Shown here: piece after piece, positions 1 to 11,100 of the stretch | Layout: every line of letters begins with the position of its first letter | Numbering within the stretch: position 1 is the first letter of the stretch | Assembly: GCA_001430745.1 (NCBI GenBank) | Contig: KQ482063.1 | Span: 1,405,376 to 1,424,585 of the forward strand | Direction of reading: 5' to 3' | Source of the DNA: Auxenochlorella pyrenoidosa | Taxonomy: Eukaryota > Chlorophyta > Trebouxiophyceae > Chlorellales > Chlorellaceae | Length of the DNA: 19,210 nt | Position numbers and translations under genes: made by a program | Notes under the pieces: model-generated | Databases searched by the model: none | The model's input: only the letters and a program-made list of their open reading frames with translations | What the model was told of the DNA's origin: nothing

Positions 1-182
1 CAGGCGGCATGCGTGATCGTGGGCAGGGAGCAGGGCAAGGGGCTTGCACAGCCAGCGGAGCAGCTGCCGTCGCACCGGCCCTCATACAGCGGGCGAAGTG
101 AAGACACGTCGGCTGCACCAGGCGCCCCAGCGCATCATGCCGGGCGCCCCACTGCCCCAGGCCAGCGCGTGTCGCAGGGCAC
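1..182 (-). other. TyrRS intron 6 (runs off left edge)
   Basis: Exon 6 ends CTGCACGCAG at 183 and is followed on the minus strand by a GT donor. The next expected residues of the family (IMGRSE) cannot be found in any frame down to position 1. The stretch is therefore read as intron continuing past the window edge. No other gene is seen here. Confidence 0.65.
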
Positions 183-1814
183 CTGCGTGCAGCGCAGGAT
201 GCGCTTCAGGTTGTTCTTCCGTGCGATGTCCATCACGAGCGTCCAGTACTCGTCGGGGCGCTTGTTGATCTCCTCTGCAGCGCTAGTCAGCGGGGGCAGG
301 CGGGGGGCATCGTCCGCACAAAGCATGCGTGACCAGCTCACGTAGGCGCCACAGCAGCATGGCAGACCGGCCCAGGTGGCTCCCGCCACACTGGCAGCCA
401 TTGCGACGGGCGCAGAGGCGTCTGCCACCTCATTTGGCGCACCGCGCCGGGCATGCCACGAAGAGCAGAGCAGGGGGGGCAACCGGGGCTGCACACGCCT
501 GGGTCTTGTTCGACCAGATTACCAGCGGGGCACCCACCCGAGGCGGACAGGAACTCCACACGGTCCATGCTCATGCCCACAGCCTTCCAGATCTCCACCA
601 GGTAGCGCCCCACCACCTGCGGCAGCGGCAGCGGCAGTGGCGGGCAGCACGGTCGGCGGCAGGCGGGCAGCGCCAGCGGCGGGCAGCAGGCGCGGTCGGC
701 GGCAAGGGCACGCAGGCGCCTGGGCTGCCTGCACGGCGTCCCAGCCTGCCTGGCCCCGGCCGTGGGTGCGCCGGGGGCGGCCTGCAGCAGGAGCCGGTCG
801 CTCAGTGCTCAGCATGCCCCCCCTCCCCCCCCCACACACACCTGGATCTTCTTGAGGTCGCCGCCCATCTTGTTGTTCAGCTGCGCAAACCAGTCGGCCA
901 CCCTGCAGGGCGGGCAGCAAACCGTGGCGTGCCCAAACTTGCACACATGTGCAGGCAGCAGCATTGCAGCCACGTGTGGTGGCGGAACCTGGCGGCGGCG
1001 AGTGCTGTGACAGTTGGCACCGTCTCCCGGCAGCGCGGCACAGCACAGCACAGCAGCGAGCCCCCCCAGACTCACCAGAACTTGAAGGTGACGCCGCACT
1101 TGGTCAGCTTGTTCACGTTCAGAGCCTTCAGGACGCCCTGCAGAGCACAGCCAACAAGCATGCCAATTCAAGCTGTGTTCCGAGGCTTCATCCGAAGCAT
1201 TGATGACTGGCCTGTTCATCCACCAGATGTACAGTGGCATGCCACCATCCAGGACAACCAGGCGCTCAGAGGCACCACAGCTTTGCCAGCTTGCTCGCCT
1301 GTGCAATGTGCATGCGGCCCGAGGGCTCAAAACCATCGTAGGCCACAATGTGCGGCTTCTTCTCCAGCATCCGCCGCAGCTCCTCCTCCTGAATGCACTC
1401 CTCGCCCACGCTACGGCACAGTGCAAACTTCTCGTCCAGGGTAAGCCTGCAGTCAGGGAGGGGAAGTCCCGAGAAGGCTCAAGGCCAGACTGGCGGCAGG
1501 CAGCGGCGGCGGCTGGCAGCAGCGGCAGCAGCAAGCCCTTTCCCATTGCAGGATTCAGCGCAGCCATAGAGCTCTGGAGCATCGCATTTTCCCCTGGACA
1601 GGTCTCCGCCCCCTATCCTGGCTGAGGCTCCCGCTTGGCTCCCGCTTGGCAAAACCCCGCATGCTGGCGCATGTGCTCACTCTGCCTCCGGCTTTTTCAG
1701 CAATTCATTTATCTCTTTGATGCTGAGCTGAGCGACCGCCGCGGCAGCCGCCTCAGCGGCCGCCTGCTGCTGCGGTTGCTCCTGCGCCTCTGCTGCCGCT
1801 GCTGCCTCCGTCAT
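183..1814 (-). CDS. YARS1: Tyrosyl-tRNA synthetase, cytosolic plant type (5' part, six exons; 3' part off left edge)
   Basis: Charges tRNA-Tyr with tyrosine in the cytosol (class I synthetase). The exons, in reading order on the minus strand, are 1814-1681, 1446-1299, 1137-1076, 902-842, 616-538 and 274-183. They join in phase to 192 codons of a protein usually near 400. Visible in order are an Ala/Gln/Glu-rich N-terminus (about residues 2-29), the segment RSVGEEC, the ATP-binding segment DGFEPSGRMHIAQ (the HIGH-like motif, HIAQ at 91-94), WVADWFAQLNNKMGGDLKKI, the segment EIWKAVGM, and EEINKRPDEYW with LVMDIARKNNLKRI. These match the land-plant and archaeal-type enzyme in my memory of the family. 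The start ATG at 1814-1812 has A at -3 and an in-frame TGA two codons upstream, so it is firm. KMSKS and the anticodon-binding part are not in the window. Intron 2 uses a GC donor. FLSAS stands where land plants have FLWSS. Confidence 0.93.
1138..1298 (-). other. TyrRS intron 2 with GC donor
   Basis: The exon ends CAG and the intron opens GCGAGC at 1298; the acceptor is CTGCAG at 1143-1138. The junction falls exactly between Q and G in the conserved RMHIAQ-GVLKALNVNKLT run. No GT donor in phase would keep that run, so the GC donor is well supported by the protein. Confidence 0.85.
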
Positions 1815-1930
1815 TGTTCAATTCTCCGATCGCTGCCAATCTGATAGCAGTGTGTAAATGCCGAGTCCGAAGGGCGGAGCAGGCCGCAGCAGGCGCAAGC
1901 TTTTGACAGTTCTGTGGCTCGCAGGACACT

Positions 1931-1938
1931 TTTGGCGC
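1931..1938 (+). promoter_or_regulatory. E2F/DP-like binding site
   Basis: TTTGGCGC fits the E2F consensus TTTSSCGC and sits about 75 bp upstream of the probable 5'-UTR intron donor of ATR. E2F sites are common upstream of S-phase and DNA-damage genes in plants and algae. An 8-mer can occur by chance in GC-rich DNA, so this is a candidate only. Confidence 0.35.
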
Positions 1939-2011
1939 TGCTCATGGCGTCTACTCAGTAACGCACATGTGCTGGTCATTCTCAAGCGCTCGCTAGCTCG
2001 TTCAACTTGAG

Positions 2012-2156
2012 GTGAGTCCGCTTTCAAGCAACCTGCTCCTGTGCGGTCGAACCTTGGGGCCGGTGCGCTCATCTGTCCTCCCCCCGATGGGCCGAGCGGG
2101 GACGACCACTTCTGCGTGCCGCCGCCCAGCCCTGCCGGCCCCGTTGCTTTCCGCAG
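2012..2156 (+). other. Probable 5'-UTR intron of ATR
   Basis: A near-perfect donor, GAG followed by GTGAGT, at 2012 is paired with a pyrimidine-rich acceptor, TTTCCGCAG, ending at 2156. The ATR start codon lies 36 bases further on. Splicing would place a short leader next to a GCCGCC context before the ATG at 2193. The call rests on splice consensus only. Confidence 0.5.
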
Positions 2157-2192
2157 GTGCAGCGCTGCAGAGGCCACGCCTCAGCCGCCGCC

Positions 2193-5163
2193 ATGCGGCC
2201 CTCCCTCACCAAGCTGGTCGCTCAGATCGGCGAGATCATCGGGCAGAGCGGCGATGACAGCCACAGCGGCACCACGCAGTCGCAGAGCGACGGCGGCCTG
2301 CGCGCACGCCTTCGCACCGTGCTGCTCTCGCTGCTCGACGGCATCATGGGCAACGGCGGCACGGCAGGCAAGGCAGGGCCATAAGAAGCCATTTTATCGG
2401 CTGAGGCGAATGGAAGAGATACCTGCAAGCAAGAACATCCCGGTTGCAGCACCATGGCAGAGCACGCGATCGAGCCTCCTCTTGCGTAATGTGATTTAGG
2501 AACTCATGTGCTCCCATCCCACCCGCAGCCACGCCGGCGGGCAAGGAGGTTGCCTCCATGCTCAAGCTGCTGACCATCACGCTCACACGTTCTTCTTCGC
2601 TGCTGGTGGACGGCGACGGCGGCGCCAGCCTGCTGCCAGAGGTGCTGGAGCGCCTGCTGCCCCTGCTGACGCAGCCCCAGCTGGCCGAGCTGCACAGAGA
2701 GGTGGCGGACATCATCTGCCGCATTTTGTCGCTGCTGGATGGCACCGCCCCTGGTCTGGCGGCCGCGCTGGCTCGTGGCACTGTCACCCTCTTTGAAGGT
2801 GCGTGTGGGGGACAGAGAGGGGCTGTTCTGCATGCGCTCTTTTCGTGGCTCCCCGTGACGGTTCCAGCCGGCTCTCAGGGGTGTTGCGCTCAGCATGCAA
2901 CTCTCCAAGCACCGCTCCCTCCAACGCAGCCAACAACTGCCCCCCCGCAGATGTGTTTGAGGTGGCCTGCGTGCTCAGCAGCCAGCCGGAGCTGAGCGCC
3001 AGCGTGGCATGCTACGCCCGCGCGCTGCGCTCCACCGACTCGGCCGAGCCGCCGCTGCAGCTGCAGCTGGGGAGCCCCGCCGCCTGCGAGTGCCTGCTGG
3101 TTGGCGCGCTGCGCATGCTGGGCCACTGCCTGCGGCTGCGCCCGCTGGCGCTGGGTGCTGCGCTGGGGCCGCGGCCGCTGGAGCACGCGCGCACCCTGCT
3201 GGTCGGCAGCAGCAGCGCCCTGCAGGCGGGCGCCATGCAGCTGCTGGCGGTGGCGCTGAGTGGCGCGCCGCTGGCGCCCTGCAGCCCCACGCTGCTGCTC
3301 GACACCCTGGCGCTCATGCTGCAGCGCCACGGCCAGGTGCAGCCGGCGCCAGAGGCAGACAAGCAGGCGCAGAGGCAGGAGTGGTGGCAGGCACTGGCAG
3401 CCCTGCTGCGAGTGCTCGCCGACCGCGCTAACGCCGACTGCGCGGCTGCTCCGGGGCTGCTGCCGCGCGTCCTGGGCCTGGCCGCTGCTTCTGCTGCCGC
3501 CGTCACCGGCGATGCAGCACTTCAGCTATCTTTTTGCCAGCTGTGCAGGGCAGCCCTGCTGGCACAGCCCGTGCTATTCGAGGGCTGCTGCGCGCCGCTG
3601 CTGCAGCTGTTCCCGGCGGCTGCCCCCGCCTGCCGCTGCGTGCTGGCCGAGTGTCTTGCGCTGTACCTGCGCCACCAGCGGCAGCTGTGCGGGGGCGAGG
3701 CGCTGGGCGCCGCAGTTGGGCGGGCCATCACCGCGGCTGGCCTGGCTGCAGAGGTGCGCTGGGTGCAGAGCAGGTGGATGGCCAGTCCTGCTTCCCCCTG
3801 GTGCAGAAGCCGCCATGTCTGTAAGCTTTCTCATGGCTGGCTGGTAGGGCGCAAGGCAGAGCTTGCTTTATTGCAGAAGGTGAGCCTAGACTTGATTTCC
3901 TGCCCCGCCGTGCTCGACCTGCAGGCTGCCCCTGCTGCTCCAGCAGACCCTGGTGAGGAGGGCCGGTCAGCCAGGAAGCGCCGGCGGGTGCGCGTCAGCC
4001 CGCTGCGCGCCTTGCAACAGGTGCATGCCGGCGAGCAGGCCCACGGCCTGCACCCACCGGGGCCGGGCCTCGCTGCCGTTGCAACAGCGCTAGCACGGCT
4101 GGCAGCGCAGCTTTCAGAGGGCTGCCGGCAGTACCCTCCGGCAGCAGAGAGCGCGTCTGCGCTGGCGCTCCTGCTGGGCGTGCTGTCTCCGCTGGCGCCA
4201 TTCGAGGCAGTGGCGATTGGCATGGGCCTGCTGCCACCTGCGCTGCAGCAGGGCGCGACCAGCCGCTGGCATGCCCTGAGTGGCGACAGTACGCAGCTGG
4301 CATCGCTGCTGCGCCTTCTGCTGGCTGGCTTGGAGGCAGCTCTCGTCAGCGCTGCTGGGCAGGGTGACGCAGCTGCACCAGCAGCGTCGCCGCTGTCACC
4401 GCCGCAGGTGCTTGCTGCGCTTCAGCGCGCTTGGGTGGCAGATGGCAGTTCTGGTGCGGGGCCAGAAGCGGCTGCGCCCCCGGCAGAGAGCAGCCGAGCG
4501 GCGGCGATGTGTGCCTGCCTGGCGGCCGTGCAGGCCGACCTGCTGGATCCATCAGACATGCTGGAACTGCTGCAAAGGGAGCTCGAAGTGTACATTCAGC
4601 CTGCTGCAACAGCAGGCAGTGGCAGCGGCAGCAGCAGCACAGCTGCTGCAGCGGCGGCCGCGGCCGCCACGCTGCTGCCCGCCGCTTGCGTCATCGGGGC
4701 AGCGCGCGACCATCCACTGGCCAGCCAACCACGGGCCACGCAGGGCGGCCGCCGGCAGAAGCAGGCGCAGGCGCTCCAGCCGCACCCGCCCAGCCCCCTT
4801 GTGGCAGCCCTGCACAAGCTGTTGAGCCATGTCGGCGAGGGCCCCCCGGCAGGCCTGTCCTTTGCTGCCGCGGCAGCGCAGCAGCAGCGGCAGCATGCGT
4901 TATTGGCAGCGGTGGTCGGGGGCTTGCTGTGCGTGGCGCGCCATGCGCACGACCCGCTGCACCTGGCCCTGGCCGCCATAGATGCCGCCTCGAGCGGGAG
5001 CTGTGGCACAAGCGCGTGGGCGTTTTTGCGCATGCTCCAGCGCCCTCTGGCAAGCACCACTGAGGCTGATTGCCACCTGCCCACCCTACCCTCTGGGGTG
5101 TCTGAGTGGGTGCGGCTAGCTCTGGAGCGGCTCGTTTCAGCACAGCTGCCAGCTGAGGGGCAG
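2193..5163 (+). other. ATR N-terminal HEAT region (exons 1-3)
   Basis: Exons are 2193-2367, 2529-2798 and 2951-5163. Residues 1 to about 845 are Leu/Ala-rich amphipathic helices, as expected of the HEAT solenoid that in other organisms binds [16 protein letters not shown] and the run near [12 protein letters not shown] resemble the start of plant ATR. A basic [11 protein letters not shown] stretch is encoded near 3970-4005; human ATR has a comparable SPKRRRLSSS patch. Exon 3 is 2.2 kb against roughly 60-390 bp for the others. It may contain a 123-bp intron at 3754-3876. Ser/Gly and Ala homopolymer tracts are encoded around 4609-4675. Intron 1 (2368-2528) has a GC donor. Introns 2 (2799-2950) and 3 (5164-5325) are GT-AG. 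Confidence 0.82.
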
Positions 5164-8100
5164 GTGAGGTGGAGCTGCGTTGCTTGGGCTATCTGAATCA
5201 AATCTGCGAGCGCAGATGTGAAAGGCATCAAGCACTGCTGACTGCATTCACTGGTGCCCCCCCTCTGCCGAACAGCTATTGATCCCTGGGTTTCCTCCCG
5301 CCGTTGCCGACGCATCCTGTCGCAGGCAGTGCTGGTGGACACAGTCGCCGCCTTCCTGCAGCGAGCCACCCAGAGCCAGCTGGAGCATGCCAGGCCGCTG
5401 GTGCAGTGGCTCATCGGCAGGGCGGCCAGCCAGCAAGCGGTGGTACGCAATGCGGTGCTGCGACGGGCCGCGCTCTTTGCCGAGCCGCAGGTGAGGTCAG
5501 CTGACGGCTGCCTTGGCAGAGGCGCTGCATGGGCTGTTCCCCTGCGCTGTAGCAGAGATGCACTGCTGCCATGGCTGGTCTGCTGTAGCGCCATGCCCTC
5601 GCTTTGCCCCTGCAAAGGCACGCTGGACCTCCACCCACGGACCCGGCCGACCCCTGGCTCGCCCCCTGTGTGCCAGGTCATCCTGGCGCTGTGCCACGAG
5701 GGGGAGCACCCCATCCACACCAAGGACCGGGAGGCCCTGGTGGAGGCCCTGGAGCACCAGGCAGGCCGGGGCCACCTGCATGCAGCAACGCCTGTGGCTT
5801 CCGGGCAGCAGGTGGCGTGTGTCAGCTGCTGTGCTTGGTGCGCACTCCTCCCCCCGCACTGCCGATGGCTGCGCCGACGCATGCGCTGCTGCCAGCCCTG
5901 CAGATGCTGCAAGCGCTGCGCGAGAGGCTCGAGGCGCTGGAGGCCCCGGCAGCGGGCGGCGGGCGCAGCGCCAGCGGCGTGGAGGCCATCCGCGAGGGGC
6001 TGGTGCAGGTGGGGGGTGCGCCGCCACCGCTGGCATGATCGGTTGCGCCAAGCGTGCGAGGCGCGTCGCGCTTCTGTGGGCACTGGTTTTGTGTGTTCCG
6101 AGCTGGGCAGCCAGGACCTGCTGCCACATTGCCACGTGGTCTTTCCCAGCAGTGCGTGGTGGGATGGTTCTGCATTGCCGTGCTGGCCGCCCCTGGCCCG
6201 CCTGCAGATCCTCGGCTGCGCAGGCTCCCGCATGCGGTCGCCCACAGCCAACCAGCTGCTTCTGGGCATCATGATTGTCCAGCTGGGCAAGGAGCAGCCC
6301 GTGCGGGCGGTCGCCGCAGAGGTGCTGCAAGGTGCGCCCGGCACCGCCGCATGGCCGGCAACGCGTGGCCTGCGTGCTCGTCTGCCGCTTCTGAACACCC
6401 GTGCAAGTGCTTCCTCACCTGCTGTCAGCATGCCACACATTGCGGCGCCTCGCCGTTTGTGCTGCAGGCATCGCTGAGCAGCGCAAGGCGCCGCTGCGGG
6501 AGCTCGTCTGCGCCAGCCAGAAGTTCCTGGCCTTCCTGGCGCGCAACGTGCGGGGGCACAGATGGGAGGCGCTCAGCTGAACAAGCGCTGGGACGCCCCC
6601 TGCACCCGCTTTGCGCGCTTGGCGGCCAGCGCTGCCTGCCAACACCAGCGTGCTTGCGTCGGAACTCCCGCCCCTCCCAACTGCTTTGCTGCCTGTAGGT
6701 GCGCGACAACGCCGAGCTCACTGCTGAGCTGGCAGACATCCTGGGTGTGGCACCGCGCGGCCTCATCATCATGGTCATGCCGCAGGTGCTTGGCATGAGG
6801 GAAGGATGCAGTTGTAGGGCGTGGGCAGGGCATGCCTCTCTGCGGCAACTGGGGCCTCTGTGTGTGCACGTCTGAAGAATGTTAAATTACAATGTTGGTC
6901 TGCTCCATTTGCACTGATCGGACTTTGTCCCTCAAACCGTCTCTGCAGGCCCTGCCCATTCTGATGGCAGAGCAGAACCGTGAGGGGCTGGAGCTGCTGG
7001 CACAGCAGGCAAGTCCTGCACACTCTGCCCTGCTTTTGATTTCCTCTTCTTTCCTGCTCAAATGAACTGAAGCAACTCAGCTGCGCCAGTGCTGCCCCCT
7101 GTGCAGGCCGGCGTCACCCTGCACCGCCTGCTGCAAGAGTACGGGCACTGCGTGATTGCGCGGGAGCTCTTCGAGGGCGCTCCCAACTTCGACTCCCTTA
7201 TTGAGTTTGCAGAGTCCATCACTGGGCAGGTGAGGCGACCACGGGGGTTCTCCCTGTTTCACCGTCACCTTCTCACCAGCTGTAGCAGCTCGACAGTGCG
7301 GTTCACGCTAAAGTGTGCACGTCCGAAACAGTCCAGGACCTCTGCTCTGCTCCGCAGGACTCTGTCGAGTTTCTGAGCCGTTCGATTGGTGCCACCGTCA
7401 AGGAGCTGGTCACCGAGGCAAGCAGGGCTGTGCAGGCTGGCAGCACCAAAGGGTGTCTCACGGGTGCAGCGTCACAGTGTGGTTCTCCACGCTACGACAT
7501 CTGACCCTTAACCCTTTGGGTTAATCTCAACCCAGGTGTCAAGCCGCCGCCTTGGAGGACCTTGCTGCCGTGCGCTATGCTGGCCCCTTTGAGCCCGGTT
7601 CCCAGCCTGCCCCTGCTGCCCCTCCAGGCGGGCGGCGCCGAGGACTGGGGCGCCGGCGTGGCCCTGCCTGACGTCGTGCTGCAGCGGTGCTCCATGATGC
7701 TGGGGGAGCTGGCAGACATGTACAACAAGTGCAGCGGGGTGCGCAGGGGGGGGGGGGGGGGGAGGGGTTACACCGGCAGGCGAACAACTGCACCTGTGCT
7801 AAGGAGGAAGGCGTCTGTGGGAGACGCGGCAGGAGCGCATGTCGCTTGCTTGTGTGCGAGAGTCGCCACCCGTGTGTCAACTCTTTTCCAGCGTAAGAGC
7901 CGCCGCCCCTGCTGCCGGGCCTGCTGCCTCCCTGGCTGGTCCCTCCCCCCTCTGCTTCCGCAGGTGCCTGTCGCTGAGTTCCTGGCCGAGGGGGACCATG
8001 CCACCCGCATGCTGAAGCACTGGGGCGACCTGCTGGATCATCGGCTGCCGCCCCCCGCCCTGCTGGCCCCGGGGCCCCCCGCGGGCGATGCCCCGCAGCA

Positions 8101-11100
8101 CGCGCAGCAGCAGCAGCCAGGCAGCCACTCCCAGGCCGCGGCCGCCGCGCATCCGCACATGGCGCCCGCCGACGTGCGCGCCTGCATCACCGCGCTGCGC
8201 TGCATCCTGCTGCTCACGCGCCTGACTGGCCGCTTCATCGGCCGCTTCCTGCCCCAGGTGGGGGCGCCCCGCGTGGTGTGAGGGGTGACGCAGCGCTGCT
8301 GCGAGCGTGGGACGGCATTGTTGGGCATGCACGGCCCTGGCGGTGCGGCATGCAGCCGCAAGCTGCGCTCAGGACATGCAACTGCAGCTCCACTGCCAGA
8401 TCCTTGTCGGTTGTCGGCTGGCTGCACGTGCACCCAGTTTTCACTTCTGCCTGCTGGCCCCTGCCCCTGTCTGCCAGCTCATGGTGCTGCTGACAGCGGG
8501 GGTGCGCCCTGCCAACCCGCGGGAGGTCAAGCTGCAGTGCCTAGAGGGCTGGCTGGGCCTGGTGCGGGCGCTGGCGCAGGAGGCGCCCGTGCAGCTCGGC
8601 GGCGTGGTCAACCAGGCGAGCCATCAGCGCCCGCTCCACCTGCCCACCGGTTTTTGCCAGGCCTCAAGCCGTCCAACACACGTGTTGCTGTTGCTGTGCG
8701 AACACAAGCCCGCAGGTCCTGGCATGTGCGGCTCCGACTCCCCGCCAGTTTCTACTTGCCCAGGCCCTCCCACACATGTGTTGCTGTGCGAACACTAGCC
8801 TGCAGGTCTTGGCATGTGCGTGAGTCTACAGCCTGGCTACCTGCCCGCCTGCCCGCCCATGCCTGGCCCTGCAGGTGGTGGTTGCGCTGCTGGAGTCGCT
8901 GCAGGAGGGCGGCCCAGTGGGCGGCGCCGCCATCCGCGTCCTCGAAGAGCTGGTGCTCATCTGCCGGCGCACGCACCGTGAGAAGCTGCGCTACATCCCG
9001 CCCCTGCCCAACTGGCTGCCGGAGCTGGAGAAGCTGAACGAGGTGGGTGGGTGCTCAACAGTCTGGACAGGTTGGGAAGGCCGATTGGCGGAGCAAGGCA
9101 AGGGTCACAGCGTTCCAAGCTGCGTGGCAACGGCTGCAGCAGCTCGCGAAGCTGGGAGAGGTCTTCGAAACGGCAGGGCAGCGGCTTTTCTGCGCATGCT
9201 TGCATGCAGAGCTGGCCACAGGTGGCTGGCGGGACAGACCGGCCCTGCTCCCGCCATGCGCCTGCTGGCCCGCTGCTCGCCCCCCTGCAGACCCTGGCCA
9301 GGGAGCGGGGCAAGCTGAGCACCCAGGAGCAAATAGAGCTGCTGGTGGCGTCGCTGGCGGACGAGTCGCTGGCCGTGCGCGCTACCGCGCTGCGCGAGCT
9401 GCGCAGCGTGCTCAGCAGCCGGCGCGAGTGGGCGCTGGGCCTGCTGGGCGACGCCGGCCCGGGGGGCGGCACCAGCGCTGCCCGCGCCGCCAGCGCCGGC
9501 GGCGGCGCTGCCAGCCTGCTGTCGCGCCTCATGAGCGCGCTGCTCAAGTGCTGCGACCCCGAGGTGCACAGCCAGACATCGCTGCAGGCGCAGCAGGCGT
9601 GCGCAGAGTGCTTGGGCATACTGGGGGCGGTGGACCCGGCTCGTGTCGCCGTGGAGCTCCAGCCGCCCGCGCAGCGGTGCACGTGAGCTGGCTGGAATTC
9701 AGGATGCATGCGCAGGCTCCTGCGGTCTGAGGCAGGGAGCCAGCCATGCGCAGACTGCTGTGCCTGCAGGGCAGCGGGATACGAACACAGCTGCAGGCTG
9801 ACTCCTCTCTGCAAGTGTGAACGACGCTCGGGTGGGCGGGTTGACGCCGCTTCTCATGCCCGCCCGCCCTCCATCAACCTATTCCGTCGCCATGCCCGCT
9901 GGCATGCCCGCCCGGCCCTGCAGGAGCGACGGCGAGCTGCTGGTCACGCTCATCACTCGCCACCTGGTGCGCCTGCTCAAGACGGCGCCCAACCTGCAAG
10001 TCCTGGACGGCGCCACGCTGGCCATCCAGGAGCTGCTGCGCAGCTACAGCCGTGCCGACGGGCTGCGGGAGCTCGCGGCGCAGCAGGCGGCCCAGGGCGG
10101 CGGCAGGCAGGCGCAGGGGCAGGCGTCCAGGGAGACCAGCCCGGCCGACAGCGGGGTGGCCGAGGGCAACCTGCTGTTTGCGGCGCTGGCGCCAGAGGTG
10201 CAGGTGAGCGCTGATCGGCTGGCGGCTGTCGGCCTGCGTTCCAGCCTGCCCCGCCGCAAGTGCACAGCTGTCGGCCACAAGCAAGCACCCGTGCTGCACC
10301 TCCTGCACGCGCACCCGGCCGGCTGCCTCCCGTCAGCCTGCGCTGCTCCGCTGCAGCTTTACTGCCCCCATCATGCCTGGCACGCCTGCCGCAGGCCATT
10401 GTGCGGCCCTACCTCGACTCCAAGTACCACATCAGGGGCGTGGCGCAGCGGCCCCGCACCGTGCTGTTTGGCTCGGCGCCGGGCATGTCGATGCGGCAGT
10501 GGCTCTTCCTGTGGTTCTCCCAGCTGGTGCAGCACCACGCCTCGGGTGGGTCCCTGGCAGCGCCCACCAGGTGCAGAAGGTCTCTGGACGCTTGCCGAGC
10601 CGGCATGCATATGCATGGTGGTGTTCTGGCGCTCCCTGCCTCAGTCAACATCGTGGATATTAGCACTGATTGTCTTCCCCCCTCGTCGCCCCCTTTTCCC
10701 CCTCGTGGCCCCAGGCAACCAGCTGAAGCTGTTCCAGTCGGTCATGCCGGCGTGCCGCTTCGACATCCCCACCTGCCTCTTTCTCATGCCCTACCTGCTG
10801 CACAACGTGCTGGCGCACGGAACCGACGACGCACGGCAAAGCGTGCAGCAGGAGATCCAGGCGAGGACGGGGGGCCTTGCATGCGGTGCCTGCTGCGCCT
10901 GGCAGGGGAGTGGGCATGCCTGCTGGGGCAGCTTGCAGCAGGACATCCCATGGATGAAGGTTTGTTGCGCGCCTGATCAAGTGCTGTTGGCTGGCAGACG
11001 GACGACATGCTTGTGGAAACGTTGACCAAACCTCGTGCATTCCGTGCCTGGTGCACGCAGGCGGTGTTGGCCGGGGCGTCGATGAGCCGGGAGGGCACCC

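Larger units (their letters stand above)
1815..2192. promoter_or_regulatory. Divergent promoter region between TyrRS and ATR
   Basis: These 378 bp separate the two start codons and must contain both promoters and both 5' UTRs. No TATA box is obvious on either strand. Visible elements are an E2F-like TTTGGCGC at 1931-1938, a 10-bp palindrome GCACATGTGC at 1963-1972 that contains an E-box core, and a CCAAT at 1836-1840. The CCAAT probably lies in the TyrRS leader and may be chance. The ATR side contains a probable 5'-UTR intron. Transcription starts cannot be placed from sequence alone. Confidence 0.7.
6699..8257 (+). other. ATR UME domain and following helices (exons 9-14)
   Basis: Exons are 6699-6785, 6949-7008, 7107-7229, 7358-7417, 7628-7738 and 7964-8257, residues about 1049-1293. 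[15 protein letters not shown] matches the family's LGKQLNVNRREIL helix that opens UME, a domain specific to the ATR/Mec1/Rad3 branch. [20 protein letters not shown] and [13 protein letters not shown] follow as the helical core. Exon 14 carries an Ala/Gln/His-rich low-complexity loop (about 8080-8160) before [16 protein letters not shown]. The introns after exons 10 and 12 have GC donors (GCAAGT at 7009, GCAAGC at 7418). Exon 13 is the least certain: its phase is right but its sequence is weakly conserved. Confidence 0.8.

Noticed and set aside
329..1444. 371-codon plus-strand open frame
   Set aside because: It is antisense to five consecutive TyrRS exons on the minus strand, which are clearly conserved; the plus-strand translation has no family signal.
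1851..1859. TGTAA-type green algal polyadenylation signal in the intergenic region
   Set aside because: Both flanking genes start here rather than end here, so a 3'-end signal has no gene to serve. The 5-mer is expected by chance.
4596..6440. 614-codon open frame on the minus strand
   Set aside because: It is antisense to ATR exons 3-7, its composition (Arg/Ser/Cys/Trp-rich) is that of a shadow frame in GC-rich DNA, and it has no recognisable motif.
7501..7535. Internal telomere repeat array
   Set aside because: There are only one or two partial CCCTAA-like motifs, in opposite orientations, with no tandem array.
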